Notes: generated by a model not told the origin, from the sequence alone. A DNA stretch of 64,000 bases from Henriciella algicola (GCF_003576245.1 NZ_QWGA01000003.1:124001-188000), one strand, 5' to 3'; counted from the first letter of the stretch, positions 1 through 8,831 are shown. Program-made: numbers and translations.

Positions 1-328
1 TGGCGTGAGGGTTGGGGCCGATGAAGGCGATGCCTTCTTTCTCAAGCCGCTTTGCAAATTCAGGGTTTTCCGACAGGAAGCCGAAGCCTGGATGAACCGC
101 TTCAGCGCCGGTCTGCTTCACCGCATCGACGATCTTGTCCATGACCAGATAGGATTCGGCAGCAGGCGACGGACCGATATGAACCGTCTCATCGGCCATC
201 TCGACCGCCATGGAGCCAGCATCAGCATCTGAATAGACAACGACCGTTTTGATACCGAGGCGTCGGCAGGTCTTGATCACACGAACAGCGATCTCGCCGC
301 GGTTGGCGATCAGGATTTTCTCGAACAT
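1..328 (-). CDS. pccA: Propionyl/acyl-CoA carboxylase alpha subunit, biotin carboxylase N-terminus (partial)
   Basis: Only the first 109 codons are in the window; the rest lies beyond its left edge. The translation begins [18 protein letters not shown] and continues with a [14 protein letters not shown] stretch, both hallmarks of the biotin carboxylase N-terminal domain (the ATP-grasp part is missing). The family carboxylates biotin with ATP and bicarbonate so that the beta subunit can carboxylate propionyl-CoA. The matching beta subunit lies at 13684-15216, so this is more likely pccA than accC or mccA, but the biotinyl and specificity regions cannot be seen. The 156 bp upstream hold no gene and probably carry its promoter. 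Confidence 0.88.
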   Translation of the reverse strand, partial: MFEKILIANRGEIAVRVIKTCRRLGIKTVVVYSDADAGSMAVEMADETVHIGPSPAAESYLVMDKIVDAVKQTGAEAVHPGFGFLSENPEFAKRLEKEGIAFIGPNPHA

Positions 329-484
329 GACTGACCCCTGAATCAGCAGTGATTTATAACAGAAGCCCTGACTTATAGCCCGGCGGCCAGCCTGTCCATG
401 ACGTGCCCTTGCGTCATGCGTTCGGTTTCAGGGATCTGACTGCAATCTGTCCTGATTGCTGGAGGGATTGAGGACGCGGTTTGC

Positions 485-1459
485 CTAGGCGCTATCGCGC
501 AAACCGTCCTCTCGCAGGGCTTCTGATAGCCCGCGAACAAAAGCCGGAAGGTCTTCTTTCATCAGATTGACGAGGCGGCGCTCAGCCGGGGTCACCGACT
601 TGTCCCAGCCAAGGCGCTTCAGAAACCACTGGCTTTCTTCTTCTGTGATCTTTGCGCCCGAACGCCGCGCCTCGCTGGCTGCATAGTATCGGGCCCGAGC
701 AGCAGACTCCTCGCTATAGCTGACGCGGTCGAACCATTTGCCGCTGACGAACGCACCGCTCATCCGGCCAAGGAAGTTGCCAACATCGACATCGGTATCA
801 CGCAGCCACGCCTCGCGGGTCAGCGCACACTCCTCTGTCATAGGGTCTGGGTGCGCCGCAGAGACGAGGTGGTTGAGCACGGCCTTTGCGAACACATTCT
901 CCCAGCTCTTCGAATTCATCGCGTGGCCAATCGCATCATTGATACGGAACAGCACATTCGCTTCATACCGCGAGATGGAGATGGATCCATCGCCCGCCGG
1001 CGCGTGCAGGATACGGCGCATGCGCTCCGTCATGGCATCGTCGGCAAAGCCTGCCTCGATGATCCGCTCTGCGATTGCCTCAAGGCAGTAGTGTGAGAGC
1101 CTGACCGGTGCGCCTTCTGCATAGCGCAGCGTGGATAGCATCAGGTCAATCTCGGCGTCATTCGGCAGATGGCCTTCCCGGTCGATCTGCGCGATCAGCC
1201 ATCCGGCTTCTTCCTCGGTGACCCAGCCTGTCGGCTTTTCATGCAAGAGGAGATAGTCCTTCACGATCTCGACGAACCGGTCGGTCCACTCAGGATCGGG
1301 CGAAGGAAGTTTCGAATTCAGCCGGAAAAGTGCCTCGGCCTCTTCGCGCGAAACGATGCCGTCGCTGTAGATTTCATTGAGAAGCAGGCGCGCTTCAGAC
1401 TGGCTCAGCTGTCCAAGCTTCGCGATCTGCGCGGCGCGCACTTTCAAATCCTCGGACAT
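485..1459 (-). CDS. Conserved hypothetical cytoplasmic protein
   Basis: A 324-residue soluble protein with no signal peptide or membrane segment. It contains repeated acidic helical segments resembling each other: SQSEARLLLNEIYSDG near the N-terminus, then TEEEAGWLIAQIDREG and SRYEANVLFRINDAI, each followed by a helix. This suggests an internally duplicated all-helical fold, loosely like TerB or EF-hand-type repeats, but no metal site is evident. I chose ATG 1459 over the frame-open codon at 1495 because a GGAAACAG ribosome-binding site precedes it. It lies upstream of pccA on the same strand with a 156-bp gap. I do not recognise a function. Confidence 0.75.
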   Translation of the reverse strand: MSEDLKVRAAQIAKLGQLSQSEARLLLNEIYSDGIVSREEAEALFRLNSKLPSPDPEWTDRFVEIVKDYLLLHEKPTGWVTEEEAGWLIAQIDREGHLPNDAEIDLMLSTLRYAEGAPVRLSHYCLEAIAERIIEAGFADDAMTERMRRILHAPAGDGSISISRYEANVLFRINDAIGHAMNSKSWENVFAKAVLNHLVSAAHPDPMTEECALTREAWLRDTDVDVGNFLGRMSGAFVSGKWFDRVSYSEESAARARYYAASEARRSGAKITEEESQWFLKRLGWDKSVTPAERRLVNLMKEDLPAFVRGLSEALREDGLRDSA

Positions 1460-1555
1460 CCTGTTTCCACCCGGGGCCGGTTCTGACAGCCTCAAACCTC
1501 GCAGAAACCCCTTTAAAAGGCGTTATCAAACGCGAAGCCCGCCCGGCGTGGTGGC

Positions 1556-1966
1556 TCAGCGCATACGGAGGAATTTGGAGAAGAGATAGAGGAGGTCGCG
1601 CGGCATGTCGGGGTTGAGCAGCGCGTCAATTGATTCGTCTTGGCGCACGATCATGGTCGAGGAGCCTTCATGGTCGTCGACACGGTGATAGTTCATGCTC
1701 CATTCCGGAAAAGCACGCTTCTCGACGGGTTCACCGATGATCTGCGCCACGCCGAAGTGGCGGTCATCCTCCAGGATACGGCCATAGATCTCGAGGACTT
1801 CCTCACGCTCGCCTTCGAGAGCCTGCATGAACGCCCGGCCATTATGGGCAAGAAACCCAGTCAGATAACGCTCATCGTTATTCGACTGCGACACGTTGAG
1901 GATGCTGTCGATATCGTCATCCTGGAGGCCGTCTACAGCCGTACTGACATAAACCAGCCGATACAT
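1556..1966 (-). CDS. BLUF-domain blue-light sensor protein
   Basis: A 136-residue protein that is almost entirely one BLUF domain, the FAD-binding blue-light sensing module. It opens with MYRLVYVSTA and carries the flavin-contact residues expected of the family: Tyr6, Ser8, Asn30 and Gln48 within FMQALEG, followed by the RHFG stretch and an EWSM segment with the conserved Trp and Met. The Tyr-Gln pair is the one that rearranges hydrogen bonds on illumination. No output domain is attached, so it must signal through a partner protein. It is transcribed away from the CMD-family gene at 2251, with a 284-bp shared intergenic region that contains palindromes. Confidence 0.9.
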   Translation of the reverse strand: MYRLVYVSTAVDGLQDDDIDSILNVSQSNNDERYLTGFLAHNGRAFMQALEGEREEVLEIYGRILEDDRHFGVAQIIGEPVEKRAFPEWSMNYHRVDDHEGSSTMIVRQDESIDALLNPDMPRDLLYLFSKFLRMR

Positions 1967-2086
1967 TCGTGTGTCTCTTTATCCTCTCTCGCGCGGTCAC
2001 ATGCCGTCTCTGAAGCGGCATTTGCAGTCTACCAGACCTTGTTGGGCAGGGGCGCCCCTCACACCTCGGCAAAGTATCATTTTCTA

Positions 2087-2098
2087 ATCAATATTGAT
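2087..2098. promoter_or_regulatory. Perfect 12-bp palindrome in a divergent intergenic region
   Basis: ATCAATATTGAT is a perfect inverted repeat in an AT-rich patch between the divergent BLUF gene (start 1966) and CMD-family gene (start 2251). A second perfect palindrome, AGGGGCGCCCCT, lies at 2048-2059. The shape and position fit a repressor or activator site, but no regulator gene adjoins it and the assignment is inference. Confidence 0.3.
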
Positions 2099-2250
2099 AC
2101 CGTCAACTGATCAAGCCTTGTCCGTTTTCAAGGTTTTGCAGCCGAACGCACCCTAAAAGCCTTCGCTTGACTGCCTTTGGGGAAGGCCGGACAATTTCGC
2201 CCTGACAAGAAGAATGACACCGCCACAGGCAGGATGTCAGGGAGGAAAAT

Positions 2251-2901
2251 GTGCCGAGGTTGAAACAGGCGGGCCGTGAGGCCGGCAACCCCTTCGCGAA
2301 CCGGATATTCGACCTGCTGTTCGGCGACCGCGACCCCATCGAAAGCCCCGGCACAGCGACCGGCACACCCGGCAACTGGTGGACCGTTTTCAACATCGTC
2401 CCCGATGCCTTCAAGCACACGACCGAGGGCTTCCAGTTCTACCGCTCGAAAGAGCGAAAGCTTGACCCGAAGCTGCGCGAACTTGGCCAGACGCGCGCCG
2501 GTTTTACTGTCGGCTCGCAATTCGTGTTCTCCCAGCACTGCAAGGCGAGCCGCGATGTAGGCCTCACCGAAGCCCAGATCGATGCGATCCCGCACTGGCA
2601 GACCGCTGACTGCTACAGCCCGATAGAGCGCGCCGTCCTCGCCTATACTGACGAGCTTGTCCTACAGCGCGGCCGCGTCAGCGACGGCACTTTCAATGCC
2701 CTCAAACAGGGCCTGTCAGACGAGGAAATCCTCGAGCTGACCTACACGACCTGCACCTATATGATGCACGCCATTATGAGCCGGGCGCTACGGCTCGAAT
2801 ATGACGATGTCGATGACCGCATCGTCGAAGTTCCGGCCCCCGGCGGCGACAGCGCCGACGTCATGGCCATGGTCGATACTGACAAGAAGGGGGAGAAATA
2901 G
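2251..2901 (+). CDS. Carboxymuconolactone decarboxylase (CMD/AhpD-like) family protein
   Basis: A 216-residue all-helical protein. The middle region (about residues 70-170) has the CMD-family layout: a helix with SQFVFSQHCKAS, then an ERAVLAYTDEL helix and a LTYTTCTYMMHAIM helix. AhpD-type members use CxxC plus His for disulfide chemistry; here only a single Cys sits before Lys-Ala-Ser in that helix, so a redox role like that of AhpD is unlikely. The start is GTG 2251, preceded by GGAGG five bases upstream; an ATG overlapping it at 2249 is out of frame. The VOC gene follows after 2 bp, so the two are co-transcribed and probably act in one small-molecule degradation step. Confidence 0.82.
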   Translation: MPRLKQAGREAGNPFANRIFDLLFGDRDPIESPGTATGTPGNWWTVFNIVPDAFKHTTEGFQFYRSKERKLDPKLRELGQTRAGFTVGSQFVFSQHCKASRDVGLTEAQIDAIPHWQTADCYSPIERAVLAYTDELVLQRGRVSDGTFNALKQGLSDEEILELTYTTCTYMMHAIMSRALRLEYDDVDDRIVEVPAPGGDSADVMAMVDTDKKGEK

Positions 2902-2903
2902 AC

Positions 2904-3434
2904 ATGGCATACCATCACCTGGCACTCGCCACGAAAGACATGAAAGCCACCCATGACTTCTATGAAGGCATCATGGGGTTCGAGCTGGTGAAGGTGGAAG
3001 TCGCGCCAATCCAGTCAGGCGGCTGGGGCAAGCACTTCTTTTACCGGATGGACGGCGACGACTCCAAATTCATCGCCTTTTGGGAGCTGCACGACACAGA
3101 AACCCAGGACAAGCACATCCACGACCTGAACAAGGCCGCCAACCTGCCGCCGCTGACCAATCACTACTCTTTCTCAGTCTCCTCGAAGGAAGAACTGTCC
3201 GAATGGAAGGAAAAATGGCGCAAGGCCGGCCTCCGCGTTTTCGAGATCGACCATAATTGGTGCCACTCCATCTACACGACGGACCCGAACGGCAACGGCG
3301 TGGAGTTTTGCCTCACCACCGGCACCTTCGATGAGGCCGACCGCGAACGCGCGCTGGCCGCGCTGGACGAGACCGAATTCAAGCCATCCCCGCCCCCTGC
3401 CCTTGTGAAGTTCTGGGAGCCAGAGCCGGCCTGA
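2904..3434 (+). CDS. VOC-superfamily (glyoxalase/bleomycin resistance/dioxygenase) protein
   Basis: A 176-residue protein with the paired beta-alpha-beta-beta-beta modules of the vicinal oxygen chelate fold. The N-terminal MAYHHLALATKDM supplies the typical first metal-ligand His; the later HYSFSV and GVEFCLTT strands supply the second His and a Glu at the usual positions. Members include extradiol dioxygenases, glyoxalases and isomerases, and the substrate cannot be told from sequence. It starts 2 bp after the CMD-family gene stop, with GGGGGAGAAA as ribosome-binding site, so it belongs to the same operon. It converges on the SDR gene that ends at 3457. Confidence 0.85.
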   Translation: MAYHHLALATKDMKATHDFYEGIMGFELVKVEVAPIQSGGWGKHFFYRMDGDDSKFIAFWELHDTETQDKHIHDLNKAANLPPLTNHYSFSVSSKEELSEWKEKWRKAGLRVFEIDHNWCHSIYTTDPNGNGVEFCLTTGTFDEADRERALAALDETEFKPSPPPALVKFWEPEPA

Positions 3435-3456
3435 CTTTTGGGCCTGATTGGCCGTC

Positions 3457-4464
3457 CTACCTCTCCAGGACAGCGCGCAGCCACGGCCCGTAGCCGGAAT
3501 TGCCCAGCATGGCGAGTTGCTGCTGCGCCGACACTTCATTGATCGGGATTTGCGGCTTCGCGGCCGGGTGGACAGGCTTCCTAAGCGGGCGCTGCCCCGC
3601 TGGCATCATTATGATCTCCGCAATCGCGCGCGGCACATCCATCGGGTCGGTCGACCCGCCACCATTGCTCGCCTGCCCCATCCCGGCCGTCAGCTGCGGA
3701 TAGGCCGCAAGCAGCGGATCGCGCGTGCGCTCTTTCAGGGCGCCTGAACGGTCTGCGGCGCTCTGCCAGATCTCCGTTGGATAGCCGCCCGGCTGAATGA
3801 TCGTGACGTCGATCCCCTTGTCGACCGTCTCATAGGCAAGTTGCTCGCTCAGCGCCTCGAGCGCGAACTTTGTTGGCGAGTACTGGCCAAGCCCCGGAAT
3901 GATCAGGCGGCCGAGCTGCGAGGTCACATTGAAGATCTGGCCGCGCCCGGCTTGGCGCATGGCAGGGAGTGCAGCGCGGATCATGCGCTGTGCACCGAAC
4001 ACGTTCGTGTCGAACATCAGCTTGGTGGCCTCAAGGTCCTGAACCTCGATTGGCCCGGACATGGCGATGCCCGCATTATTGATCAGGATATCGAGCGCGC
4101 CGCCCGCAGCCGCTTCGGCTTCTGCGATACCCGCCTCAACCTGCTCGTCGGACGTGATGTCGATTTCGATCACCGTGATATCGAGACCTTCATCCTCGGC
4201 CAGCGCACGCAACTCATCAGCTTCAGGCCGCGGCAGGTTCCGCATGGTCGCGAACACTTTCGCGCCAAGCCGCGCATAGTGCTCAGCGCCAAGCCGGCCG
4301 AAGCCGGATGATGCCCCAGTGATAAGGATCGACTTGCCCGAGAGCCCCATCGCGTCTCTGCCAGCGGATTGCGCCGATGCGCCTGATACCGTGGACGCGG
4401 CGAGCGCCGCAGCGCCTGCCCCAAGAAGGAGTTGGCGGCGGCTGGGGGACATGGAACGGGACAT
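3457..4464 (-). CDS. Exported short-chain dehydrogenase/reductase with Tat-like signal
   Basis: A 335-residue SDR. The N-terminus SRSMSPSRRQLLLGAGAAAL looks like a twin-arginine signal, followed by an Ala-rich stretch ending near ASA. The Rossmann motif GASSGFG, the NNAG motif and the catalytic Tyr-Lys pair (YSPTK) are all present, with a Ser in NVTSQLG. Tat export fits a protein that folds around NAD(P)H in the cytoplasm; SDRs are normally cytosolic, so this is unusual. ATG 4464 was chosen over the longer frame (open to 4521) because AGAGG lies about nine bases upstream and the signal then begins at the start. The substrate is unknown. Confidence 0.88.
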   Translation of the reverse strand: MSRSMSPSRRQLLLGAGAAALAASTVSGASAQSAGRDAMGLSGKSILITGASSGFGRLGAEHYARLGAKVFATMRNLPRPEADELRALAEDEGLDITVIEIDITSDEQVEAGIAEAEAAAGGALDILINNAGIAMSGPIEVQDLEATKLMFDTNVFGAQRMIRAALPAMRQAGRGQIFNVTSQLGRLIIPGLGQYSPTKFALEALSEQLAYETVDKGIDVTIIQPGGYPTEIWQSAADRSGALKERTRDPLLAAYPQLTAGMGQASNGGGSTDPMDVPRAIAEIIMMPAGQRPLRKPVHPAAKPQIPINEVSAQQQLAMLGNSGYGPWLRAVLER

Positions 4465-4696
4465 CTTGGGGCACCTCTTCACTCGTTTTGCTGCCCTCAA
4501 TGTAACCGAGCCAGCGAGCATGTCGAACGCCCGCCCCTACACGTTTCGGTGACCGCCCATGCACGCATGAAATAAGTGTCATCGCACCCTTCAGTGAAAC
4601 CGGTTTGCCCAAAGCGCGTTCTCAATTTGCGTCATGAGCAAACGCAACGACGCGTTGAACAGAATTACAGACGTGCAACCGCACAAGGAGATGATG

Positions 4697-5305
4697 ATGA
4701 CGCAAGCCAAAGGATTCACTCAAAAGCTGCGCGCCCGTATGGCCGCTGGTGCTTTCATTGCGACAGGTGCGCTGGCGCTTGCCCCGCTCGCGCAGGCAGC
4801 GAACGAAGACCACGACGCAGCTCTGCTGGTTACCGATACCGCCTCACAGGCTGTGACGGCCTTGGACGACCAGATCATTTCGGACGATGAAGCAGACCGC
4901 GTTCTGTCCAACGTCGATATCGACGCTGTCGCCAAGTTCACGCTGGGCAACAAGTGGGCAGACCTCTCGGCTGACGAACAGTCGCGTTATGTTGATGCTT
5001 TCAAAGTCTTCGCGCGCAACCAGATGAAAGAGCACCTGTCCGGGCTCTCTGGCGCAGATGTGACGGTGACTGACGTCGTCCCACGCGGTGACAAGGATGC
5101 CATCGTCGTCACGCAGGTTCGGACTGCAGGCAATGACCTGCCACAGGAAATGAGCTGGCGCGTTGTCGCCAATGGCAGCTGGCATATCGTCGATATCCAG
5201 GCTCAGGACATCTGGTTCGCCATTGAGCAGCGCGCACAGTTCGGCGCGATTCTTGATCGCAACAATGGCGACATTGATGCACTGATTAATGAGATTTCGA
5301 GCTAG
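4697..5305 (+). CDS. MlaC/Ttg2D-family phospholipid-binding periplasmic protein
   Basis: A 202-residue exported protein: signal peptide with hydrophobic core GAFIATGALALAP and probable cleavage after AQA, then the MlaC fold. Typical segments are AVAKFTLGNKWADLSADEQSRYV near the middle and the terminal strands WRVVANGSWHIVDIQ and the GDIDALINEI helix. The family shuttles phospholipid between outer-membrane and inner-membrane Mla complexes, or hopanoid-related lipids. No mlaABDEF gene lies in this window, so it is an orphan here. Three ATGs follow one another at 4691, 4694 and 4697; AAGGAG at 4685 fits 4697 best. A strong terminator follows. Confidence 0.85.
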   Translation: MTQAKGFTQKLRARMAAGAFIATGALALAPLAQAANEDHDAALLVTDTASQAVTALDDQIISDDEADRVLSNVDIDAVAKFTLGNKWADLSADEQSRYVDAFKVFARNQMKEHLSGLSGADVTVTDVVPRGDKDAIVVTQVRTAGNDLPQEMSWRVVANGSWHIVDIQAQDIWFAIEQRAQFGAILDRNNGDIDALINEISS

Positions 5306-5330
5306 GCTGGAAGCCTCTCTCAAACTCTTG

Positions 5331-5360
5331 AAAAGCCGGCCTTCGCGCCGGCTTTTCTTT
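5331..5360 (+). terminator. Intrinsic terminator after the MlaC-like gene
   Basis: A perfect ten-base-pair stem (AAAAGCCGGC and GCCGGCTTTT, loop CTTCGC) with a T-rich tail lies 25 bp after the stop codon at 5305. Confidence 0.9.
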
Positions 5361-5372
5361 TGCCTGAAACAA

Positions 5373-5402
5373 GAAAGGCCCCGAACAGATCGGGGCCTTT
5401 CC
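5373..5402 (-). terminator. Intrinsic terminator after the M3 peptidase gene
   Basis: A perfect GAAAGGCCCCGA stem with a five-base loop, read on the minus strand, ends in CTTTCTTGTTTC. It lies 24 bp beyond the stop of the peptidase gene and back to back with the plus-strand terminator, so the two convergent units are insulated from each other. Confidence 0.85.
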
Positions 5403-5425
5403 AATACTAGAGTCTGACGACTGAC

Positions 5426-7663
5426 CTATTCGAGAGGCGTCGAAGGCGTATCGCCAACTGTCCCGGTCGCTTCGCCCGCGACACCAAAGCCACGGTCACG
5501 CATCAGCGCATCCGTATCCGGCTGGCGGCCACGGAAGTTCTCGTAGGCTTCGGACGGCGGCAGCGTGTTGCCGACCGACAGGATCCACTTGCCGAAGGCG
5601 TCCGCCGTCTCGCGGTCATAAGGACCGCCAGCCTCCTCGAACGCTTCCCAGGCATCTGCGCTGAACGTGTCAGCCCAGAGATAGGCGTAATAGCCAGCCG
5701 CATAGCCTTCTCCAGAGAAGACGTGCGCGAATTGCGGCATGCGGTGACGCATTGGCAGCTCTTCCGGCATGCCCAGCTCTTCGAGCGTTTCACGCTCGAA
5801 AGCGTCAGGGTCAAAGCCTTCAAAGTCCGTCATCATGTGAAGCTTCATGTCGACGAGCGCGCTTGCCAGATACTCGGTCGTGTCGAAGCCCTGACGCGCA
5901 TTGGCCGCACGCTCGATCTTGTCGACCAGCTCCTGCGGGATCGGCTCACCCGTATCGACGTGAAGCGCGTAATTCTCCAGCACTTCGCGCGTCGGCAGCC
6001 AGTTCTCGTGCACCTGGCTCGGGAACTCCACATAGTCGCGCGGCACGGCAGTACCGGCCAACGTTGGATAGGTCACATTAGAATTGAGACCATGCAGCGC
6101 GTGGCCGAATTCGTGGAACAGCGTCGTCGCATCATCCCATGAAATCAGGACAGCTTCGCCCTCGGCACCCTTCACGAAGTTCGAATTGTTCGAAACAATC
6201 GGCGTGGTGAAACCGTCGATATTGTCCTGCGTGCGGTAGGCATTCATCCAGGCGCCCGAACGCTTGCCGGTGCGGGCATATGGGTCGAAATACCAGAGGC
6301 CAAGATGTTCACCGTCGCGGGTGACTTCCCAGACGCGGACATCTTCATGGAAGACTGGCACGTCCGTGACTTGTTCGAACTCCATTCCATAGAGCTCGCC
6401 AGCCATCCAGAACATGCCTTCCCGAAGGTTCTCAAGCTGGAGGTACTGCTTCACTTCCTCGGAATCGAAGTCGTACTCGGCCTGACGGACTTTCTCGGCA
6501 TAGTAGCGATAGTCCCACGGCGCGATGGTGATCTCAGCGCCTTCCGCGTCGGCGATTGCCTGCATCGCGGCAACTTCCTCATCGACCTTTGCGGTCGCAG
6601 CCGGCCAGACTTTCAGCATCAGGTCCATGGCGGCCTGCGGATTGCCAGCGACGGCCTTCTCGATCGAGCGATGTGCAAAGCTCTCATAACCGAGGATCTG
6701 CGAGCGTTCGGCACGCAGCGGCATGATTTGCGCAATCACTGAATTGTTGTCGAACTCATCGCCATTGTCACCGCGCGCATAATAGGTGTTCCAGACTTCC
6801 TCACGCAGGGCGCGGTCGTCTGAATAGGTCAGGAATGGGTCCATCGAAGAACGCGTATTGAGGATGGCATATTCGCCGCCCTCATTGTCGCGGCTCTCGG
6901 CGGCAGACTTAGCCGCGCTAATGACCGAGTCCGGCAGACCGCCGAGCTGGTCTTCGCTCAGCCAGGTCACATAGGCCTGCTCATCATTGAGAAGATTGTT
7001 GGAGAAGCTCGTATAAAGCGTTGCCAGTTCCTGGTTAATCTCGGCCACGCGGGCTTTTTCAGCCTCGTCCAACGCAGCGCCAGCACGAACGAAATCGGTG
7101 TAATAATCCCAGACAAGACGCTGTTGTTCAGCGGTCAGCTGGTCGTAATCGTCGCCATTATAGATCGCGTCGATACGGTCAAAGAGGGCTGCGTTCTGGT
7201 AGAGCTCGTCTTGGAAGGCTGCGAGCTTTGGCGCGACTTCGCGTTGCACGGCCTGCACTTCCGGGCTGTTCAGGTTCGAAGCCCATATGCCGTAGACCGT
7301 CAGCGCGCGGCTAAGTTCTCCTGCGCCCTGCTCCATCGGCAGGATCGTATTTTCGAATGTTGCAGGCTCGGTCTGCGCCGTCAGCGCATCGATTTCGGCG
7401 CGGGCACTGTCCATGGCCGCTTCGAGCGCTGGCGTGAACATGGCCACTTCAACCTGATCGAATGGTGGCACGCCGCCATAGGGGCCGGTCCACTCTGCCA
7501 GCAGCACTTGCGGGTCCGCCGCCGGTGCGGCGTCAGCTGCTTCGGCCATAGTCGTCTCTTCGGCCGTGGTTTCCATGCTTGTGTCCTGCGCAAATGCAGC
7601 TGGGCTCGTGGCGCTCATCGTCAGCGCGGACGCGCCAGCAAAAAGAAGGGTCTTCAGTTTCAC
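5426..7663 (-). CDS. dcp: M3-family zinc metallopeptidase, peptidyl-dipeptidase Dcp type, exported
   Basis: A 745-residue oligopeptidase of the thimet/M3 family. The zinc motif HEFGHALHG lies at about residue 516, with the downstream Glu helix and a C-terminal MRHRMPQFAHVF segment with the substrate-binding HRM..F residues; the length fits Dcp. A signal peptide (KLKTLLFAGASALTMSATSPAAFA) places it in the periplasm, where it would trim dipeptides from peptides. Sequence alone does not separate Dcp from oligopeptidase A. I prefer GTG 7663 to the upstream GTG 7675, because GAGGA lies at the right distance only for 7663. It diverges from the DoxX-like gene. Confidence 0.9.
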   Translation of the reverse strand: MKLKTLLFAGASALTMSATSPAAFAQDTSMETTAEETTMAEAADAAPAADPQVLLAEWTGPYGGVPPFDQVEVAMFTPALEAAMDSARAEIDALTAQTEPATFENTILPMEQGAGELSRALTVYGIWASNLNSPEVQAVQREVAPKLAAFQDELYQNAALFDRIDAIYNGDDYDQLTAEQQRLVWDYYTDFVRAGAALDEAEKARVAEINQELATLYTSFSNNLLNDEQAYVTWLSEDQLGGLPDSVISAAKSAAESRDNEGGEYAILNTRSSMDPFLTYSDDRALREEVWNTYYARGDNGDEFDNNSVIAQIMPLRAERSQILGYESFAHRSIEKAVAGNPQAAMDLMLKVWPAATAKVDEEVAAMQAIADAEGAEITIAPWDYRYYAEKVRQAEYDFDSEEVKQYLQLENLREGMFWMAGELYGMEFEQVTDVPVFHEDVRVWEVTRDGEHLGLWYFDPYARTGKRSGAWMNAYRTQDNIDGFTTPIVSNNSNFVKGAEGEAVLISWDDATTLFHEFGHALHGLNSNVTYPTLAGTAVPRDYVEFPSQVHENWLPTREVLENYALHVDTGEPIPQELVDKIERAANARQGFDTTEYLASALVDMKLHMMTDFEGFDPDAFERETLEELGMPEELPMRHRMPQFAHVFSGEGYAAGYYAYLWADTFSADAWEAFEEAGGPYDRETADAFGKWILSVGNTLPPSEAYENFRGRQPDTDALMRDRGFGVAGEATGTVGDTPSTPLE

Positions 7664-7821
7664 GTGTTTCCTCACTCCAGTTTGGCTGATCCCGTCGCCC
7701 TTTCGGCCTCCGGGATCATGGTAATTTCAAATGCAATTAACTGGAGTCCTACCACCTGCTTGCGCTGGACGTCCAATCCGTCGCAAGGATTTAGGATGAC
7801 AATGCGGTAAGGAAACAGCCC

Positions 7822-8187
7822 ATGCACTGGATCGCCATCATCATTATCGCCGTCTGGATGCTGGTCGGCGGCGTCCTCCACATGGTCATGCCGGAGCCAT
7901 TCTTCCGCGCAGTCCCCGATGGCTGGCCGAAGCTCGCTATCGTCTACCTGTCAGGCATTGCAGAAATCGCGATTGGTATCGGCGTCCTGATGCCCCGCAC
8001 GCGGGCGATTGCCGGGCTCGCCTTCGCCGTGATGTGCCTCGTCTACCTGCCAATCCATGTCTGGGATTTTTTTCGGGCTGACCCGATATTTTCAGTCCCA
8101 TGGGCTGCGTCCGCGCGGATCGCGGTGCAGCTCATCATCATCGCGCTTGGCCTATGGCTCTGGCAGCGCAGGACGATCAGCATCTAA
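7822..8187 (+). CDS. Small DoxX-like integral membrane protein
   Basis: A 121-residue protein with four predicted transmembrane helices: residues about 3-22, 42-60, 65-85 and 97-115. The pattern, with a GxxHMVMPEPFF turn after helix 1 and GIAEIAIGIGVLMP in helix 2, matches the DoxX/DoxD-like superfamily. AAGGAAAC precedes ATG 7822. Its stop overlaps the convergent DUF411 gene by 4 bp. No partner for a redox or quinone role is visible, so the function stays open. Confidence 0.75.
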   Translation: MHWIAIIIIAVWMLVGGVLHMVMPEPFFRAVPDGWPKLAIVYLSGIAEIAIGIGVLMPRTRAIAGLAFAVMCLVYLPIHVWDFFRADPIFSVPWAASARIAVQLIIIALGLWLWQRRTISI

Positions 8188-8666
8188 TGGTCGTGGCCGT
8201 CGCCATGGCTTGCCCACACTTCCTGGCCTTCATCACCGAACAGGATGACATCATAGGCATCCACACGGTCGCCCATCTCCATACCCGGAGAGCCCGCAGG
8301 CATCCCTGGCACAGATAGTCCTCGCGCCGCCGGAAGTTCGGCTAGCAGGCGGCGAATATCGCTCGCCGGGACATGTCCCTCGACCGCATAACCGTTCACT
8401 TCACCGGTATGACAGCTCTGCAGTTCTCCCGGCACGCCAAGCTCGCTGCGGATCGGGGTCAGGTCTTCATGCTCATGAATGACGACGTCGAAGCCGTTTT
8501 CTTCCAGGTGCTCTGCCCATTTCGCGCAGCAGCCGCACCACGGCGTCTTGTGGACATTCATCGTCTGCGCATGCGCTGGCATGGGCGCAGAAAAAAGGCT
8601 CCAGCCCGTAAAGACAGCGCCTGCGAGCGCGAGGCTGGCGATGGCGGAGGCAAAGAATTTCGGCAT
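8184..8666 (-). CDS. Exported DUF411-family metal-binding protein
   Basis: A 160-residue periplasmic protein. After a signal peptide ending near AHA comes the DUF411 domain with the defining HKTPWCGCCAKWAEHL segment (CxCC motif), ELQSCHT and GHVP. DUF411 proteins are thioredoxin-like in outline and are found with copper-handling genes. The Met/His-rich tail (GMPAGSPGMEMG and the terminal HGDGHDH) adds likely copper ligands. ATG 8666, not 8690, is the start: AAAAGG lies seven bases upstream. No copper ATPase or CopA/CopB gene is adjacent. An 11-bp-periodic GGTG array lies about 120 bp upstream. Confidence 0.87.
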   Translation of the reverse strand: MPKFFASAIASLALAGAVFTGWSLFSAPMPAHAQTMNVHKTPWCGCCAKWAEHLEENGFDVVIHEHEDLTPIRSELGVPGELQSCHTGEVNGYAVEGHVPASDIRRLLAELPAARGLSVPGMPAGSPGMEMGDRVDAYDVILFGDEGQEVWASHGDGHDH

Positions 8667-8787
8667 GGCGGGACCTTTTCTAGCGGGCATCTCTACGACT
8701 GAAACGATCTTAATCGCGCACGGGTCGCCGTGTCACCCTAAAGGCTGCCTGAGGAAGTTCGCCCGCCTCGCCGAACAGCGTGTTCAC

Positions 8788-8831
8788 GGTGCAGGGGCGG
8801 TGCACTGACGGTGTATCAATGGTGTTTTATC
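8788..8831 (+). repeat. 11-bp-period GGTG direct-repeat array (4 units)
   Basis: GGTG occurs at 8788, 8799, 8810 and 8821, exactly 11 bp apart, usually preceded by C and followed by C or T then A or T. The spacing equals one helical turn, so the cores face one side of the helix, as in tandem sites of winged-helix (OmpR/PhoB-type) regulators. Read toward the DUF411 gene the core is CACC, the same orientation as in the array ahead of the gene at 55388. Confidence 0.75.
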
